Part shown: one piece after another, positions 8,142 to 16,097 of the stretch | Position numbering within the stretch: position 1 is the stretch's first letter | How the letters are laid out: each line of letters begins with the position of its first letter | From: Lachnospiraceae bacterium | GTDB taxonomy: Bacteria; Bacillota; Clostridia; Lachnospirales; Lachnospiraceae | Assembly: GCA_028689655.1 (NCBI GenBank) | Contig: JAQVCT010000024.1 | Coordinates: 1 to 39,247, forward strand | Length of the DNA: 39,247 bases | Reading direction: 5' to 3' | The notes under the pieces: model-generated | Database searches by the model: none | Told to the model about the DNA's origin: nothing | Seen by the model: the letters and a program-made list of their open reading frames with translations, nothing else | Translations under genes and position numbers: made by a program

Positions 8142-8222
8142 CAAAGTGTTGAAAAACACTTTGGGCGAGTCTTAGCAGTATCGTAGATGCTGCAGATAGG
8201 AAATTTCATAAAAATTTCCTAT
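8142..8222. repeat. Multi-hairpin intergenic repeat, copy A
   Basis: Three stems in a row: CAAAGTGTT/AACACTTTG, GCAGTATC/GATGCTGC (one mismatch) and ATAGGAAATTT/AAATTTCCTAT. The stretch from 8154 to 8222 aligns closely with 29342-29413. Both copies lie immediately beyond the terminator of a minus-strand gene (here efp, there lgt). The adjacent 8060-8140 has further AAGCAGACT repeats and a TCTGC/GCAGA hairpin. No gene is visible in 7967-8296. Confidence 0.75.
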
Positions 8223-8226
8223 CAAA

Positions 8227-8262
8227 TAAAAAAAGACAACAAAGATTTCTCCTTGTTGTCTT
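8227..8262 (-). terminator. Terminator of the aroEKQ-efp operon
   Basis: The stem AAGACAACAA/TTGTTGTCTT with a 10-base loop is followed on the minus strand by TTTTTTTATTTG, 35 bases past the efp stop. Confidence 0.85.
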
Positions 8263-8296
8263 ATAAGCATTCTATGATATGCGAGGGATCAAAAAC

Positions 8297-8854
8297 CTAT
8301 ACACGTGATAAATATTCACCTGTTCTGGTATCAATCTTGATTACATCATTTTCTTCCACGAATAAAGGAACGTAAACTGTTGCACCTGTCTCTACTTTTG
8401 CAGGTTTTGTTGCTCCAGTAGCTGTATCTCCTTTGAATCCTGGCTCTGTGTCTGTAATCTGAAGTTCTACGAAAAGTGGGGGCTCAATTGCAAATACATT
8501 GTTATTGTGTGAACATACTTTACACATTTCATTTTCTTTTACAAATTTTAAAGCATCGCCAACTGTCTCTGTACTTAAAGCTGTCTGCTCATAATTCTCT
8601 GTGTCCATGAAGTAGTATAAACCACCATCTTCGTATAAATACTGCATATCTTTTCTATCGATACGTGCCTGTGGACATTTTTCTGTAGGTCTGAAAGTCT
8701 TCTCTACAACGCCACCACTAATAATATTTTTCAATTTGGTCCTAACAAATGCTGCGCCTTTTCCTGGTTTTACATGCTGGAACTCAATGATCTGGTATAT
8801 ATTATTTTCATATTCAATAGTAACACCGTTTCTGAAATCACCTGCTGATATCAT
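8297..8854 (-). CDS. efp: Elongation factor P
   Basis: A 185-residue protein of the standard EF-P length and fold order: N-terminal KOW-like domain and two OB domains. The tip loop [14 protein letters not shown] carries Lys32, the position modified in many bacteria. The C-terminal signature [18 protein letters not shown] ending is present. EF-P binds the ribosome between P and E sites and relieves stalling at polyproline. The ATG at 8854 follows AGGAGG. It is the last gene of a run after aroE-aroK-aroQ, 72 bases after aroQ, and has a clear terminator. Confidence 0.97.
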   Translation of the reverse strand: MISAGDFRNGVTIEYENNIYQIIEFQHVKPGKGAAFVRTKLKNIISGGVVEKTFRPTEKCPQARIDRKDMQYLYEDGGLYYFMDTENYEQTALSTETVGDALKFVKENEMCKVCSHNNNVFAIEPPLFVELQITDTEPGFKGDTATGATKPAKVETGATVYVPLFVEENDVIKIDTRTGEYLSRV

Positions 8855-8926
8855 TTCAATATTCCTCCTAAAATTTACTCATTACAATTCATTATATAGT
8901 GTATAATAAAATCCCACATTTTTCAA

Positions 8927-9358
8927 CTATTTTTTCAATATAAAATCAATTGCCTGTAAATAACCATCAAGACCCTGTCCATAAATCTGCTTGTCACATG
9001 CCGCTGCAGTCACAGAATGTCTGCGAAATTCTTCTCTTTTGGTGATATCAGAGATATGAATCTCCACTTTGGGCATGGTAGTCACACTGCCCAGGGCATC
9101 CATAATAGCATAGCTATAGTGGGTGTATGCACCGGGATTGATAATGATTCCTTCTGTCCCATCGCTGTAGGCATCCTGGATGCGGTCTATGATCGCTCCC
9201 TCATGATTACTCTGGAATACCTCGATCCGGCAGTGCTCTTCCTCCCCCTTTTTAGCAATCATCTGCAACAGATACTCATAGTTCTGTGCACCATATACAT
9301 TCTTCTCTCTGATTCCCAGGAAATTAATATTGGGTCCGTTAATGACTAATAGTTTCAT
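8927..9358 (-). CDS. aroQ: Type II 3-dehydroquinate dehydratase
   Basis: This 143-residue enzyme removes water from 3-dehydroquinate to give 3-dehydroshikimate in aromatic amino-acid synthesis. Type II signatures are NGPNINFLGIRE with Tyr22 in VYG (catalytic tyrosine), NPGAYTHYS, and EIHISDITKREEFRRHS with the catalytic His. Its start overlaps the end of aroK by 20 bases, so translation is probably coupled. Some positions are less common than in model enzymes (NGPNIN rather than NGPNLN), but all key residues are present. Confidence 0.95.
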   Translation of the reverse strand: MKLLVINGPNINFLGIREKNVYGAQNYEYLLQMIAKKGEEEHCRIEVFQSNHEGAIIDRIQDAYSDGTEGIIINPGAYTHYSYAIMDALGSVTTMPKVEIHISDITKREEFRRHSVTAAACDKQIYGQGLDGYLQAIDFILKK

Positions 9359-9866
9359 AATGTTTTATAGCCTCCTCTATCTCGTCTGTGATCTCTACAC
9401 AATTTTTCTCATCCACATCCACGATCACGTCCGCCGCCGCCTGGTAGATCTCCACCCGCTCAGATAATAACGCCGCGATTTTTTCCTGTGGATTCGGCCC
9501 CTGCAGTAAAGGTCTGGTGGTGTCATCTTTCAGGCGCTGATACACCGTGTCCGCAGTGACCCGCAGATATACCACGCAGCCGATCTTCCCCAGCAGTTCT
9601 CTGTTTTTCTCCCGCAGGGGCAAGCCTCCCCCCGAGGATATGACCTGATTATGGCAAGTCTCCAATATCTCCTGTAGGCAGGCAGTCTCCATATCGCGGA
9701 AGGCAGGCTCGCCCTGCTCTTCAAAAATCTCCGTGATGGTCTTACCCTGCTGCTTCTCTATCTGTTTATCCGTATCGATCATGGTGCGCTGCAGACGATA
9801 GGATAACCGCCTCCCCACACAGGTCTTCCCGCTTCCCATGAATCCAATAAGTATCACATTATTCAT
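9339..9866 (-). CDS. aroK: Shikimate kinase
   Basis: This 175-residue P-loop kinase phosphorylates shikimate. The Walker A GFMGSGKTCVG is at residues 8-18. The substrate residues are visible in MIDTDKQIE (Asp), GEPAFRDMET (Arg) and ISSGGGLPLR (Gly-rich). The LID region RPLLQGPNP follows. It overlaps aroE by 8 bases upstream and aroQ by 20 downstream. Its GC content is visibly higher than that of the flanks. Confidence 0.95.
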   Translation of the reverse strand: MNNVILIGFMGSGKTCVGRRLSYRLQRTMIDTDKQIEKQQGKTITEIFEEQGEPAFRDMETACLQEILETCHNQVISSGGGLPLREKNRELLGKIGCVVYLRVTADTVYQRLKDDTTRPLLQGPNPQEKIAALLSERVEIYQAAADVIVDVDEKNCVEITDEIEEAIKHYETISH

Positions 9867-10743
9867 GTATCCTGGTCTCTTTCTCTAATCGTTGATATAT
9901 TTCCATGGCGATCTCTTCCGGTACTTTGCATTGATTCCATAGTTCAAAGGCATCAATTCCCTGGTATAAGAGCATCTTCAAGCCATTGCAGGCTATTCCA
10001 CCCGCCTGCTCCACATATTTCATGAACATGGTCTTCGCCGGTTTGTAGATCAGGTCATACCCTGTATGAATCCGTTCATAAAATGCCATATCCCGTATCA
10101 CCGCATCTTCCACGTTGGGATACAGCCCCACGCTGGTTCCCTGTATTGCAAGGTATTTTTCCTCGGGGAGATTCTTATAATCCTCCATCCTCATGGGGAC
10201 GATACAGTCCACAGACAGTGCGCTGTTGACCTCTTCTGCCACACGCTGTGCCTTATCCAGGGTGCGATTCAGCAGGTATACCTTCCGTGCGCCATAGTAA
10301 GCACACATAAATGCCACTGCCCGCGCCGCACCTCCAGCACCCAGCAATATGATCTGTTTCTCCCTGATCTGGATCTGCTCCGATAAAAGTGCTCTGTAAA
10401 GCCCTGTCATATCTGTGTTATAGCCTTTATATCCCCCCGGAACGCGCACCAGCGTATTCACTGCTCCAATCTTTGCAGCCAGCTCGTCCATCTCTTTCAA
10501 TCCTGCAATCACGGCACTCTTGTGGGGAACCGTCACGTTCAAGCCCAGCAGATCCAACGCATATGCTCCTGCTATCGCATGATTCACCTGCTCTGGTGCC
10601 ACTGGAAATGGCACATAGACCATATTAAGATTCATTTTCTCCGCCAGTGTATTGTGAATGATCGGCGACAGGGTATGTGCCACCGGATATCCCATGAGAC
10701 CACATACACGGGTCTTTCCATTGATTTTTTCCCTGGTATCCAT
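9859..10743 (-). CDS. aroE: Shikimate dehydrogenase
   Basis: This 294-residue NADP-dependent enzyme reduces 3-dehydroshikimate. Motifs: substrate loop HTLSPIIHN, catalytic NVTVPHK with its Lys, GAVNTLVR, and the Rossmann GAGGAARAVAF; the C-terminal GLKMLLYQGIDAFELW is also typical. The ATG at 10743 follows AGGAAGAT. It heads the aroE-aroK-aroQ-efp run. Other shikimate genes are not in the window. Confidence 0.95.
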   Translation of the reverse strand: MDTREKINGKTRVCGLMGYPVAHTLSPIIHNTLAEKMNLNMVYVPFPVAPEQVNHAIAGAYALDLLGLNVTVPHKSAVIAGLKEMDELAAKIGAVNTLVRVPGGYKGYNTDMTGLYRALLSEQIQIREKQIILLGAGGAARAVAFMCAYYGARKVYLLNRTLDKAQRVAEEVNSALSVDCIVPMRMEDYKNLPEEKYLAIQGTSVGLYPNVEDAVIRDMAFYERIHTGYDLIYKPAKTMFMKYVEQAGGIACNGLKMLLYQGIDAFELWNQCKVPEEIAMEIYQRLEKETRIHE

Positions 10744-10860
10744 TTTTTTATCTTCCTGTTATTTTATTTTTACCAAATATCCTTACAAACCGCTTACTAT
10801 TCCTGATTACTGTTCTCTGTTACTGATTACTGTTTCCGTCCTTTGCAGCTGCCTTTGATT

Positions 10861-11388
10861 CTATCTTCTATTCTGTTTTCCACTGGTATCCTTCTTCCCG
10901 TTTCTCAGATAAAAGTATAATACGATCTTCTCCAGATACCGTTTTAGCACGATCTGAATCTCTTCCTTGGGATGAATGGGCTTCACCAATATGGTGTAGA
11001 TCCCCGCCTTATTCGCCCCCCAGACATCGGTAAAGAGTTGATCTCCCACGAACAGTGTATTGCCGTTATCTGTGTGCATCTCCTCCATGGCGCACTGGTA
11101 ATTCTTCACGAAGGGCTTGTTCGCCTTGTAAATATAATGCACATGCACCGCATCATTGAACATCTTTACCCGTGGCTCCTTATTGTTGGACAGGAGCATG
11201 GCATCCATCCCCATCTCCTTTAACCTGTGGAACAGGGCAATGGCACGCTCATCCGCCGGCAAGCCATGAGGCACCAGTGTATTATCAATATCAAAAATCA
11301 CTCCTCGATATCCTCTGTCGTAAAATGATTGAAAATCAATTTCGTAGGTGGAATCCAGATATTCATCTGGGTAAAATCTTTGAAACAT
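10861..11388 (-). CDS. yqeG: YqeG-family HAD (IIIA) phosphatase
   Basis: A 175-residue HAD-superfamily protein. Motif I is FDIDNTLVPHG (the nucleophile Asp and second Asp), motif II is LLSNN, and motif IV is VGDQLFTDVWGANKAG. The FYPDEYLDSTYEID N-terminus is typical of YqeG. The family is linked to phosphatidylglycerophosphate phosphatase-like activity in some relatives, but the substrate here is not known. In Bacillus it neighbours aroE/yqeH-type genes, as aroE does here. The gap to aroE (10744-10860) has a TGATTACTGTT duplication and nothing else clear. Confidence 0.9.
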   Translation of the reverse strand: MFQRFYPDEYLDSTYEIDFQSFYDRGYRGVIFDIDNTLVPHGLPADERAIALFHRLKEMGMDAMLLSNNKEPRVKMFNDAVHVHYIYKANKPFVKNYQCAMEEMHTDNGNTLFVGDQLFTDVWGANKAGIYTILVKPIHPKEEIQIVLKRYLEKIVLYFYLRNGKKDTSGKQNRR

Positions 11389-11504
11389 ATGGGAATCTTA
11401 CCTTTCCTATTACCAGTAACTAGTTACTATTTACTGTCTTTTTGCTGTTTTCTATTTTACTATCTTTATTTTACTATTTTTATTCTTTTACTAGTATTAC
11501 AAAA

Positions 11505-11529
11505 AAAACACCTTTGTGCAAGGTGTTTT
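11505..11529 (-). terminator. Terminator of the 136-aa hypothetical gene
   Basis: A 10-bp stem AAAACACCTT/AAGGTGTTTT with a 5-base loop overlaps the stop codon and runs into TTTTG on the minus strand. The following gap to yqeG (11389-11500) is pyrimidine-rich with degenerate TTTTACTAT repeats. Confidence 0.85.
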
Positions 11530-11938
11530 AAAAGTTTAATTTCTGTAAGACTTTTCCGTCTTCCGATTCATTGAATATCTGATCCATGTTGGAACCTACG
11601 AAAAACTGATATTGCTGTAAGACCTGATCTTTTTTCATGTCGGACACTGCCTGTTGCAGATCCAGCTTACTGATCTCACTTTCACTGCCAATGTAATCAA
11701 AGGTGTCATCTTTGTTGAACGTCAGGGAAACATCTTCCAGGTTGGCAACTCTGCTTCCTTTGTTTTCATGAATACTGTTGGACGTATCATTCTGACTCTG
11801 AACACTGCCCACATTCGATGAGGGATTTCCCTGCTGGCTCTGCTGTGCTTCCACTTCATTCACAGTGACCTGTGGAATCGCATTCACTCGATAATTGTTA
11901 TATAATCCACCATATTCAGATAACCCCTGAATCGCCAT
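11528..11938 (-). CDS. Hypothetical protein, 136 aa
   Basis: I do not recognise the family. The N-terminus MAIQGLSEYGGLYNNYR is Gly/Tyr/Asn-rich, followed by a Gln/Ser/Asn-rich linker and a charged helical C-terminal part (YIGSESEISKLDLQQAVSDM, then LQQYQFFVG). There is no signal peptide, membrane segment or enzyme motif. AGGAGG lies 7 bases before the ATG at 11938 and 4 before the ATG at 11941, so the former is chosen; the open frame extends 14 codons further up without a binding site. Low complexity in the middle suggests a flexible tether. It is the last gene before a strong terminator. Confidence 0.75.
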   Translation of the reverse strand: MAIQGLSEYGGLYNNYRVNAIPQVTVNEVEAQQSQQGNPSSNVGSVQSQNDTSNSIHENKGSRVANLEDVSLTFNKDDTFDYIGSESEISKLDLQQAVSDMKKDQVLQQYQFFVGSNMDQIFNESEDGKVLQKLNF

Positions 11939-12053
11939 CATGACACCTCCTAACTCTAACAATATATGCACCTCATCCACATATATGTATCATGGGACGC
12001 ATCTTTGGTACAATATATATCGGATACTTTTTGCATTACTTTAGCACTTTTTT

Positions 12054-12329
12054 CTAGTCTTTATGTCTCTTCAAATATTTATTGTAGCTTACCGTAAATC
12101 CTAATTTCACAAAAACGGCAATGAGCATGGCAAATATATCGAAGAGCAAAAATACATAGGTATGATCCACCATATTTTCAAACCATGCTACGCCCGTATA
12201 AAATTTATTTCCAAAATAAATAAGTACCAATAAAAATACGGCAATGAACATCAATGCCAGACGAATCTTATTGGCTCTGTCTACTCTCTTCCGCAGTTTC
12301 TGTAACTGCTGCTTCTCTGTATCGTTCAT
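12054..12329 (-). CDS. Small membrane protein with two helices
   Basis: This is a 91-residue protein. A charged N-terminal helix (about 1-22, NDTEKQQLQKLRKRVDRANK, coiled-coil-like) precedes two membrane segments at about 23-40 (IRLALMFIAVFLLVLIYFG) and 58-78 (TYVFLLFDIFAMLIAVFVKLG), and the end is basic. Both ends are predicted inside. No family name is recognised. It lies 42 bases downstream of nrdR and may be co-transcribed. Confidence 0.7.
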   Translation of the reverse strand: MNDTEKQQLQKLRKRVDRANKIRLALMFIAVFLLVLIYFGNKFYTGVAWFENMVDHTYVFLLFDIFAMLIAVFVKLGFTVSYNKYLKRHKD

Positions 12330-12371
12330 CCGAAAATCTTGCCTTTCCTATCCTGATATCTTAACAGTCTC

Positions 12372-12821
12372 CTATTTTAATACTTTTTTCAGTTCGTCCA
12401 TGAACGTATTTACATCCTTAAATTCCCGATAAACAGAGGCAAACCGAACATACGCTACCGCATCCAGATCCTTTAACTTATTCATCAACAGTTCCCCGAT
12501 AACCGCGCTCGGAATCTCTTTCTCTTCCATGTTAAAGATCTCTGTCTCCACCTCATCCACCAATTGATTCATCTGATTGGCACTGATGGGTCTCTTATGG
12601 CAGGCACGTAATACACCGCCCTCGATTTTGGAACGATCATAGGTCTCCCGATTGTTATCCTTTTTGATAATAATCAGTGGTATCGTCTCAACCTTTTCAT
12701 AAGTTGTAAATCGTTTATCACATTCATCACATACACGACGCCTGCGAATGGAATTATTCTCTTCCGCCGGTCTGGAATCGATAACCCTTGTATTTTCGTG
12801 ACCGCAAAATGGACATTTCAT
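12372..12821 (-). CDS. nrdR: Transcriptional repressor NrdR
   Basis: This 149-residue repressor of ribonucleotide reductase genes has the usual length. The zinc ribbon uses Cys3, Cys6, Cys31 and Cys34 (CPFCGH and CDECDKRF), followed by the ATP-cone domain (IIKKDNNRETYDRSKIEGGVLRACHKR). It senses ATP/dATP and binds NrdR boxes upstream of nrd genes; no nrd gene is in the window. The ATG at 12821 has GGGGG 8 bases upstream. Its 5' side holds the tandem cloverleaf elements at 12841-13092, so its mRNA leader may include them. Confidence 0.97.
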   Translation of the reverse strand: MKCPFCGHENTRVIDSRPAEENNSIRRRRVCDECDKRFTTYEKVETIPLIIIKKDNNRETYDRSKIEGGVLRACHKRPISANQMNQLVDEVETEIFNMEEKEIPSAVIGELLMNKLKDLDAVAYVRFASVYREFKDVNTFMDELKKVLK

Positions 12822-12840
12822 TGGATATACCCCCTGCTAT

Positions 12841-12946
12841 TGAACATCAGCCCATTTTAAATTTGTCCTGTTAAGGAACTATCGTTCCTTAATCCCTTCG
12901 GGATAACGCTTCCTACGGAAGCATTACATTGGACAAATGGGCTGAC
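12841..12946. repeat. Cloverleaf palindromic element, copy 1
   Basis: An outer stem CAGCCCATTT/AAATGGGCTG (12848-12857 with 12935-12944), extended by TTTGTCC/GGACAAA, encloses three hairpins: TTAAGGAAC/GTTCCTTAA (12871-12892), ATCCC/GGGAT with TTC loop (12892-12904) and GCTTCC/GGAAGC (12908-12922). It matches copy 2 at 104 of 106 bases. It starts 20 bases upstream of the nrdR ATG. Confidence 0.85.
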
Positions 12947-12986
12947 GCTGCATGTCAAGTTTTCACAGAAAACCTGACACAATCTT

Positions 12987-13092
12987 TGAACATCAGCCCA
13001 TTTTAAATTTGTCCTGTTAAGGAACTATCGTTCCTTAATCCCTTCGGGATAACGCTTCCTACGGAAGCATTACATTGGACAAATAGACTGAC
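12987..13092. repeat. Cloverleaf palindromic element, copy 2
   Basis: A tandem copy, 146 bases from copy 1. The two differing bases both fall in the right arm of the outer stem (GGGCTG to AGACTG), weakening it. Both copies are followed by ACAATCTTTGAAC; in copy 1 a 32-base segment (12947-12978) with its own TTTTC/GAAAA hairpin is inserted between CTGAC direct repeats. Confidence 0.85.
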
Positions 13093-13149
13093 ACAATCTT
13101 TGAACTTTAACACAAGTATATCCCATCTATTTTGTTTATGTCAACTGGT

Positions 13150-13377
13150 TTATAGTTCTACCAGCACGATATCCGGTCCTATCTGCCGAATATTCTGATA
13201 GGGAATTACATATTCCGGCTGGCAGAGGAACAGATTCCATATCTGATTCTTCTCCCGCACCATGATCTTGCAGATCTGACCCGTACATTTGTCAAAATCC
13301 AGATCAAATACATGTCCCAGGATTTTACAATTCTTGATGTTGATCACATCCTTTTCACAAAGTTCTGAATACAGCAT
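13150..13377 (-). CDS. YlmC/YmxH-family sporulation protein
   Basis: This PRC-barrel-like protein of about 75 residues resembles YlmC/YmxH, which is tied to sporulation genes in Firmicutes. The start MLYSELCEKDVINIKNCKILG matches the family MRLSEL-type start, and the end VIPYQNIRQIGPDIVLVEL matches the conserved WxxIxKIGxDVILV tail. The role is poorly known. Start ATG 13377 is preceded directly by a T7 run belonging to the sigG terminator, with no ribosome binding site; a GTG five codons earlier lies inside the hairpin. It follows sigG in the spoIIGA-sigE-sigG order, supporting a sporulation role. Confidence 0.85.
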   Translation of the reverse strand: MLYSELCEKDVINIKNCKILGHVFDLDFDKCTGQICKIMVREKNQIWNLFLCQPEYVIPYQNIRQIGPDIVLVEL

Positions 13378-13416
13378 AAAAAAACCCCGCACACTCTTTT
13401 TACAATGTATGCAGGA
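13378..13416 (-). terminator. Terminator of sigG abutting the ylmC-like start
   Basis: Arms CCTGCATAC (13415-13407) and GTGTGCGGG (13394-13386) pair over 9 bp with two G-U pairs, followed on the minus strand by seven T, and then at once by the ATG of the next gene. Confidence 0.7.
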
Positions 13417-13463
13417 TTTCTTATTTCATGACATATCACATCTATAAAATATGTTTTCCATGT

Positions 13464-14246
13464 TTATGCGGTCCCCAGATAATTTTTCATGACCCGCAGC
13501 GCATTTTTCTCCAGTCTGCTCACCTGTGCCTGGGAGATGCCTATCATCTCCGCCACCTCCATCTGGGTCTTTCCTTCAAAGAAACGAAAACTGATGATCT
13601 CATGTTCTCTTTTATTCAGGTGTTTCATCGCCTCACTCAATGTAATCTTCTCCACCCAGGAATCTTCCCTGTTCTTCTTGTCACTGATCTGATCCATGAC
13701 GAACAGAGCATCTCCACCCTCTGTATACACGGGTTCATAGAGACTCATGGGATTCTGTATGGCATCTAATGCATAGACGATGTCCTCCTTCGGGATTCCA
13801 ATCTCTGTGGCGATCTCCATGATGGTGGGCTCTTTCAGATCCCGCCTTGTCATATTTTCTCTGGCATAGATTGCTTTATAGGCAGTGTCTTTCAGAGAGC
13901 GGCTGACACGTATGGCATTATTATCACGAAGATACCTTCTGATCTCCCCCAGGATCATGGGCACTGCATAGGTGGAGAATTTGACCTGTAGACTGTCATC
14001 AAAATTATCAATTGCTTTGATCAGACCAATACAGCCGATCTGGAACAGATCATCCACATCTTCATTTCTGGACGCGAAACGCCTGATCACACTTAATACC
14101 AGACGTAGATTCCCCTCTATATACGTCTGTCTTGCCTGCTCATCTCCCTCTTTGATCTTCTGGAAAAGATATGCTTTTTCATCATTTTTTAGTAACGGAA
14201 GTTTCGATGTATTCACACCACATATTTCCACTTTGCCTTGCACCAT
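13464..14246 (-). CDS. sigG: Sporulation sigma factor G
   Basis: This 260-residue sigma-70 family factor drives late forespore genes. Region 2 includes NLRLVLSVIRRF, DDLFQIGCIGLIKAIDNFD and FSTYAVPMILGEIRRYLRD; the region 4 helix-turn-helix is QMEVAEMIGISQAQVSRLEKN. The N-terminus VEICGVNTSKLPLL matches the SigG signature. The ATG at 14246 follows AGGAGG at 9 bases; the open frame extends 14 codons upstream without a binding site. It follows sigE by about 100 bases, the classic clostridial and bacillar order spoIIGA-sigE-sigG. Confidence 0.97.
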   Translation of the reverse strand: MVQGKVEICGVNTSKLPLLKNDEKAYLFQKIKEGDEQARQTYIEGNLRLVLSVIRRFASRNEDVDDLFQIGCIGLIKAIDNFDDSLQVKFSTYAVPMILGEIRRYLRDNNAIRVSRSLKDTAYKAIYARENMTRRDLKEPTIMEIATEIGIPKEDIVYALDAIQNPMSLYEPVYTEGGDALFVMDQISDKKNREDSWVEKITLSEAMKHLNKREHEIISFRFFEGKTQMEVAEMIGISQAQVSRLEKNALRVMKNYLGTA

Positions 14247-14343
14247 TTGTATCTTCCTCCTAGTATTTTCTCTACTAGAATCATGCACAAATTCCTCCGT
14301 TACTATTCACGATTTTTCTCACTTACCCCACTTTAATTTTTCT

Positions 14344-15096
14344 TTAATTCTCCTTCACCATTTCTTTTTTTAATTGCCGCATGATCTTCTTTTCCAGCCT
14401 TGATATGTAAGATTGGGAGATGCCTAAAAGTGTCGCCACCTCTTTCTGCGTCATCTCCTCCCCCTCTCTGCTCTTCAGCCCAAAACGCAGATTAATGATG
14501 GTCTTCTCCCTGTCCGACAGCTTCTCAATGGCTTTATTTAGCAACTTTCTCTCCACCTCATCCTCAATTCCTTTATAGATCACATCCTCATCCGTCCCCA
14601 GAATATCAGAAAGTAAAAGTTCATTTCCGTCCCAGTCCACATTCAGTGGTTCATCGATGGATACCTCCAGTTTTGTCTTATTATTTCTCCGCAAATACAT
14701 TAATATTTCATTTTCAATACAGCGGGATGCATAGGTCGCCAGTTTGATATTCTTACCTGGATTAAACGTATTGATGGATTTGATCAGCCCTATGGTTCCT
14801 ATGGAGATCAGATCTTCCACTCCCACACCTGTATTGTCGAACTTCTTTGCTATATATACCACCAGGCGCAGATTATGTTCAATAAGAATCGACTTTGCCT
14901 CATCCTCATACTCTGTTCCCAGATCATTGATCACTTTATTTTCCCGCTCTGACTCCAGCGGAGCTGGCAGCACCTCTGCACCACCTATATAGTGGATATC
15001 CCCTTGTCTGGCATTTAGGAATCCTGGTTCTCTCCTTGCCATTCTAAATTGTATTTTCCCCGGTATTGCCACTTTAAATATCATTTTTATTACCAT
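14344..15096 (-). CDS. sigE: Sporulation sigma factor E (pro-form)
   Basis: This 250-residue early mother-cell sigma factor carries an N-terminal pro-sequence of about 35 residues before [12 protein letters not shown], to be cut by SpoIIGA. Region 2 reads [34 protein letters not shown] and [19 protein letters not shown]; the region 4 helix-turn-helix is [21 protein letters not shown]. It lies 6 bases after spoIIGA. The ATG at 15096 is only one base from AAAGG; an ATG four codons later is 13 bases away, so the exact start is uncertain. Confidence 0.97.
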   Translation of the reverse strand: MVIKMIFKVAIPGKIQFRMARREPGFLNARQGDIHYIGGAEVLPAPLESERENKVINDLGTEYEDEAKSILIEHNLRLVVYIAKKFDNTGVGVEDLISIGTIGLIKSINTFNPGKNIKLATYASRCIENEILMYLRRNNKTKLEVSIDEPLNVDWDGNELLLSDILGTDEDVIYKGIEDEVERKLLNKAIEKLSDREKTIINLRFGLKSREGEEMTQKEVATLLGISQSYISRLEKKIMRQLKKEMVKEN

Positions 15097-15102
15097 GCCT
15101 TT

Positions 15103-15906
15103 CTAGTTTTCTAATAATTTTGGATGTAATATCATCTGATATTGATTATCCGAACTTAATTTCCCTTGGTAAATGCCCACCATGAGCTGATGAACATTTT
15201 TTTCTTTCATATTCCCTATAATACACACATCCTGCAACAGAAAGCCCTGCATCATTCCTGACTTTTTCCCAATGGAATGATAGGGAATGACACAGAACCC
15301 CGGCTGTTCCTCGTAGGGCTGCATCTGTTCCACCACACTGCTCTCTATAATGGATACCGGACGTCCATAGATTGGATCTCGCAGTCCGTTTCCGGTATCC
15401 ATCAGTGCTTGTACCTCCCTGCATATTCCATTTTCTGATAAAATAACTCGATATAGAGATGTCTGATGTGATCTTGCTCTTCCAAGTGCCCCCAATAGAG
15501 TCCATCCCATAACATAAAATATTCCAATGATCTCCACAATATTCTGACTCTGTGGAAAAAAATAAATGATTCCATGCCGGATAAACTCAACACCCCCAGC
15601 CAAGATCATGTTGATCATGAGCATCACGATTGTATACACGAGCAGAAAATGTAATTTCTTAATACGAAGTCCAATATGTATCATCAGCATCCCTACCGCA
15701 AAACAGGTCGTAAAAAATTTAATCCAGATAGACCCGATTCCCAGCAGGATCAATATGCATTGGCAAAACGCCCCCGTGATTGCTCCTGCAAAAAGTCTCG
15801 TATGCGTGGCAGTACATTTCAAGACTTTGCATAATATCTGGAGCGAAAGTAGATTCAGGAACAGATTGACCACAAAAACTGCATCAATATAAACTTCGTA
15901 GTACAC
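15103..15906 (-). CDS. spoIIGA: Sigma-E processing peptidase SpoIIGA
   Basis: This 267-residue protein has five or so membrane segments in the first 140 residues and a C-terminal aspartic-protease domain with the catalytic motif LMDTGNGLRDP (Asp170). It sits in the septal membrane and activates pro-SigE after contact with SpoIIR. The start is GTG at 15906, 4 bases after GGAGGTGAAAG. It is followed directly by its substrate gene sigE. ftsZ lies upstream, ending in a terminator, so the pair probably has its own (Spo0A-type) promoter in 15907-16040; no clear box was identified. Confidence 0.95.
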   Translation of the reverse strand: MYYEVYIDAVFVVNLFLNLLSLQILCKVLKCTATHTRLFAGAITGAFCQCILILLGIGSIWIKFFTTCFAVGMLMIHIGLRIKKLHFLLVYTIVMLMINMILAGGVEFIRHGIIYFFPQSQNIVEIIGIFYVMGWTLLGALGRARSHQTSLYRVILSENGICREVQALMDTGNGLRDPIYGRPVSIIESSVVEQMQPYEEQPGFCVIPYHSIGKKSGMMQGFLLQDVCIIGNMKEKNVHQLMVGIYQGKLSSDNQYQMILHPKLLEN

Positions 15907-16041
15907 CTTTCACCTCCCTCTTTTGTTTCTCTGATTATACCCGCTTATGCACCATATTTTTTGTCAGATTTATGCATCAAAAAAATAGAATCATCCACCA
16001 TTTTCCGACAGAAATCCTCCCTTTCCGTGAAAAATTTGCAA

Positions 16042-16073
16042 AAAAAGACCACTCCTTCTGAAGTGGTCTTTTT
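16042..16073 (-). terminator. Terminator of the dcw cluster after ftsZ
   Basis: Stem AAAAAGACCACT/AGTGGTCTTTTT, 12 bp with an 8-base loop, followed on the minus strand by further T. It separates the division cluster from spoIIGA. Confidence 0.88.
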
Positions 16074-16097
16074 CTTACTTATTGTTACTTTGTTCAT

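Noticed and set aside
12841..13092. CRISPR-like repeat array
   Set aside because: There are only two long units, each internally palindromic, with no short regular repeats and spacers and no cas genes nearby.
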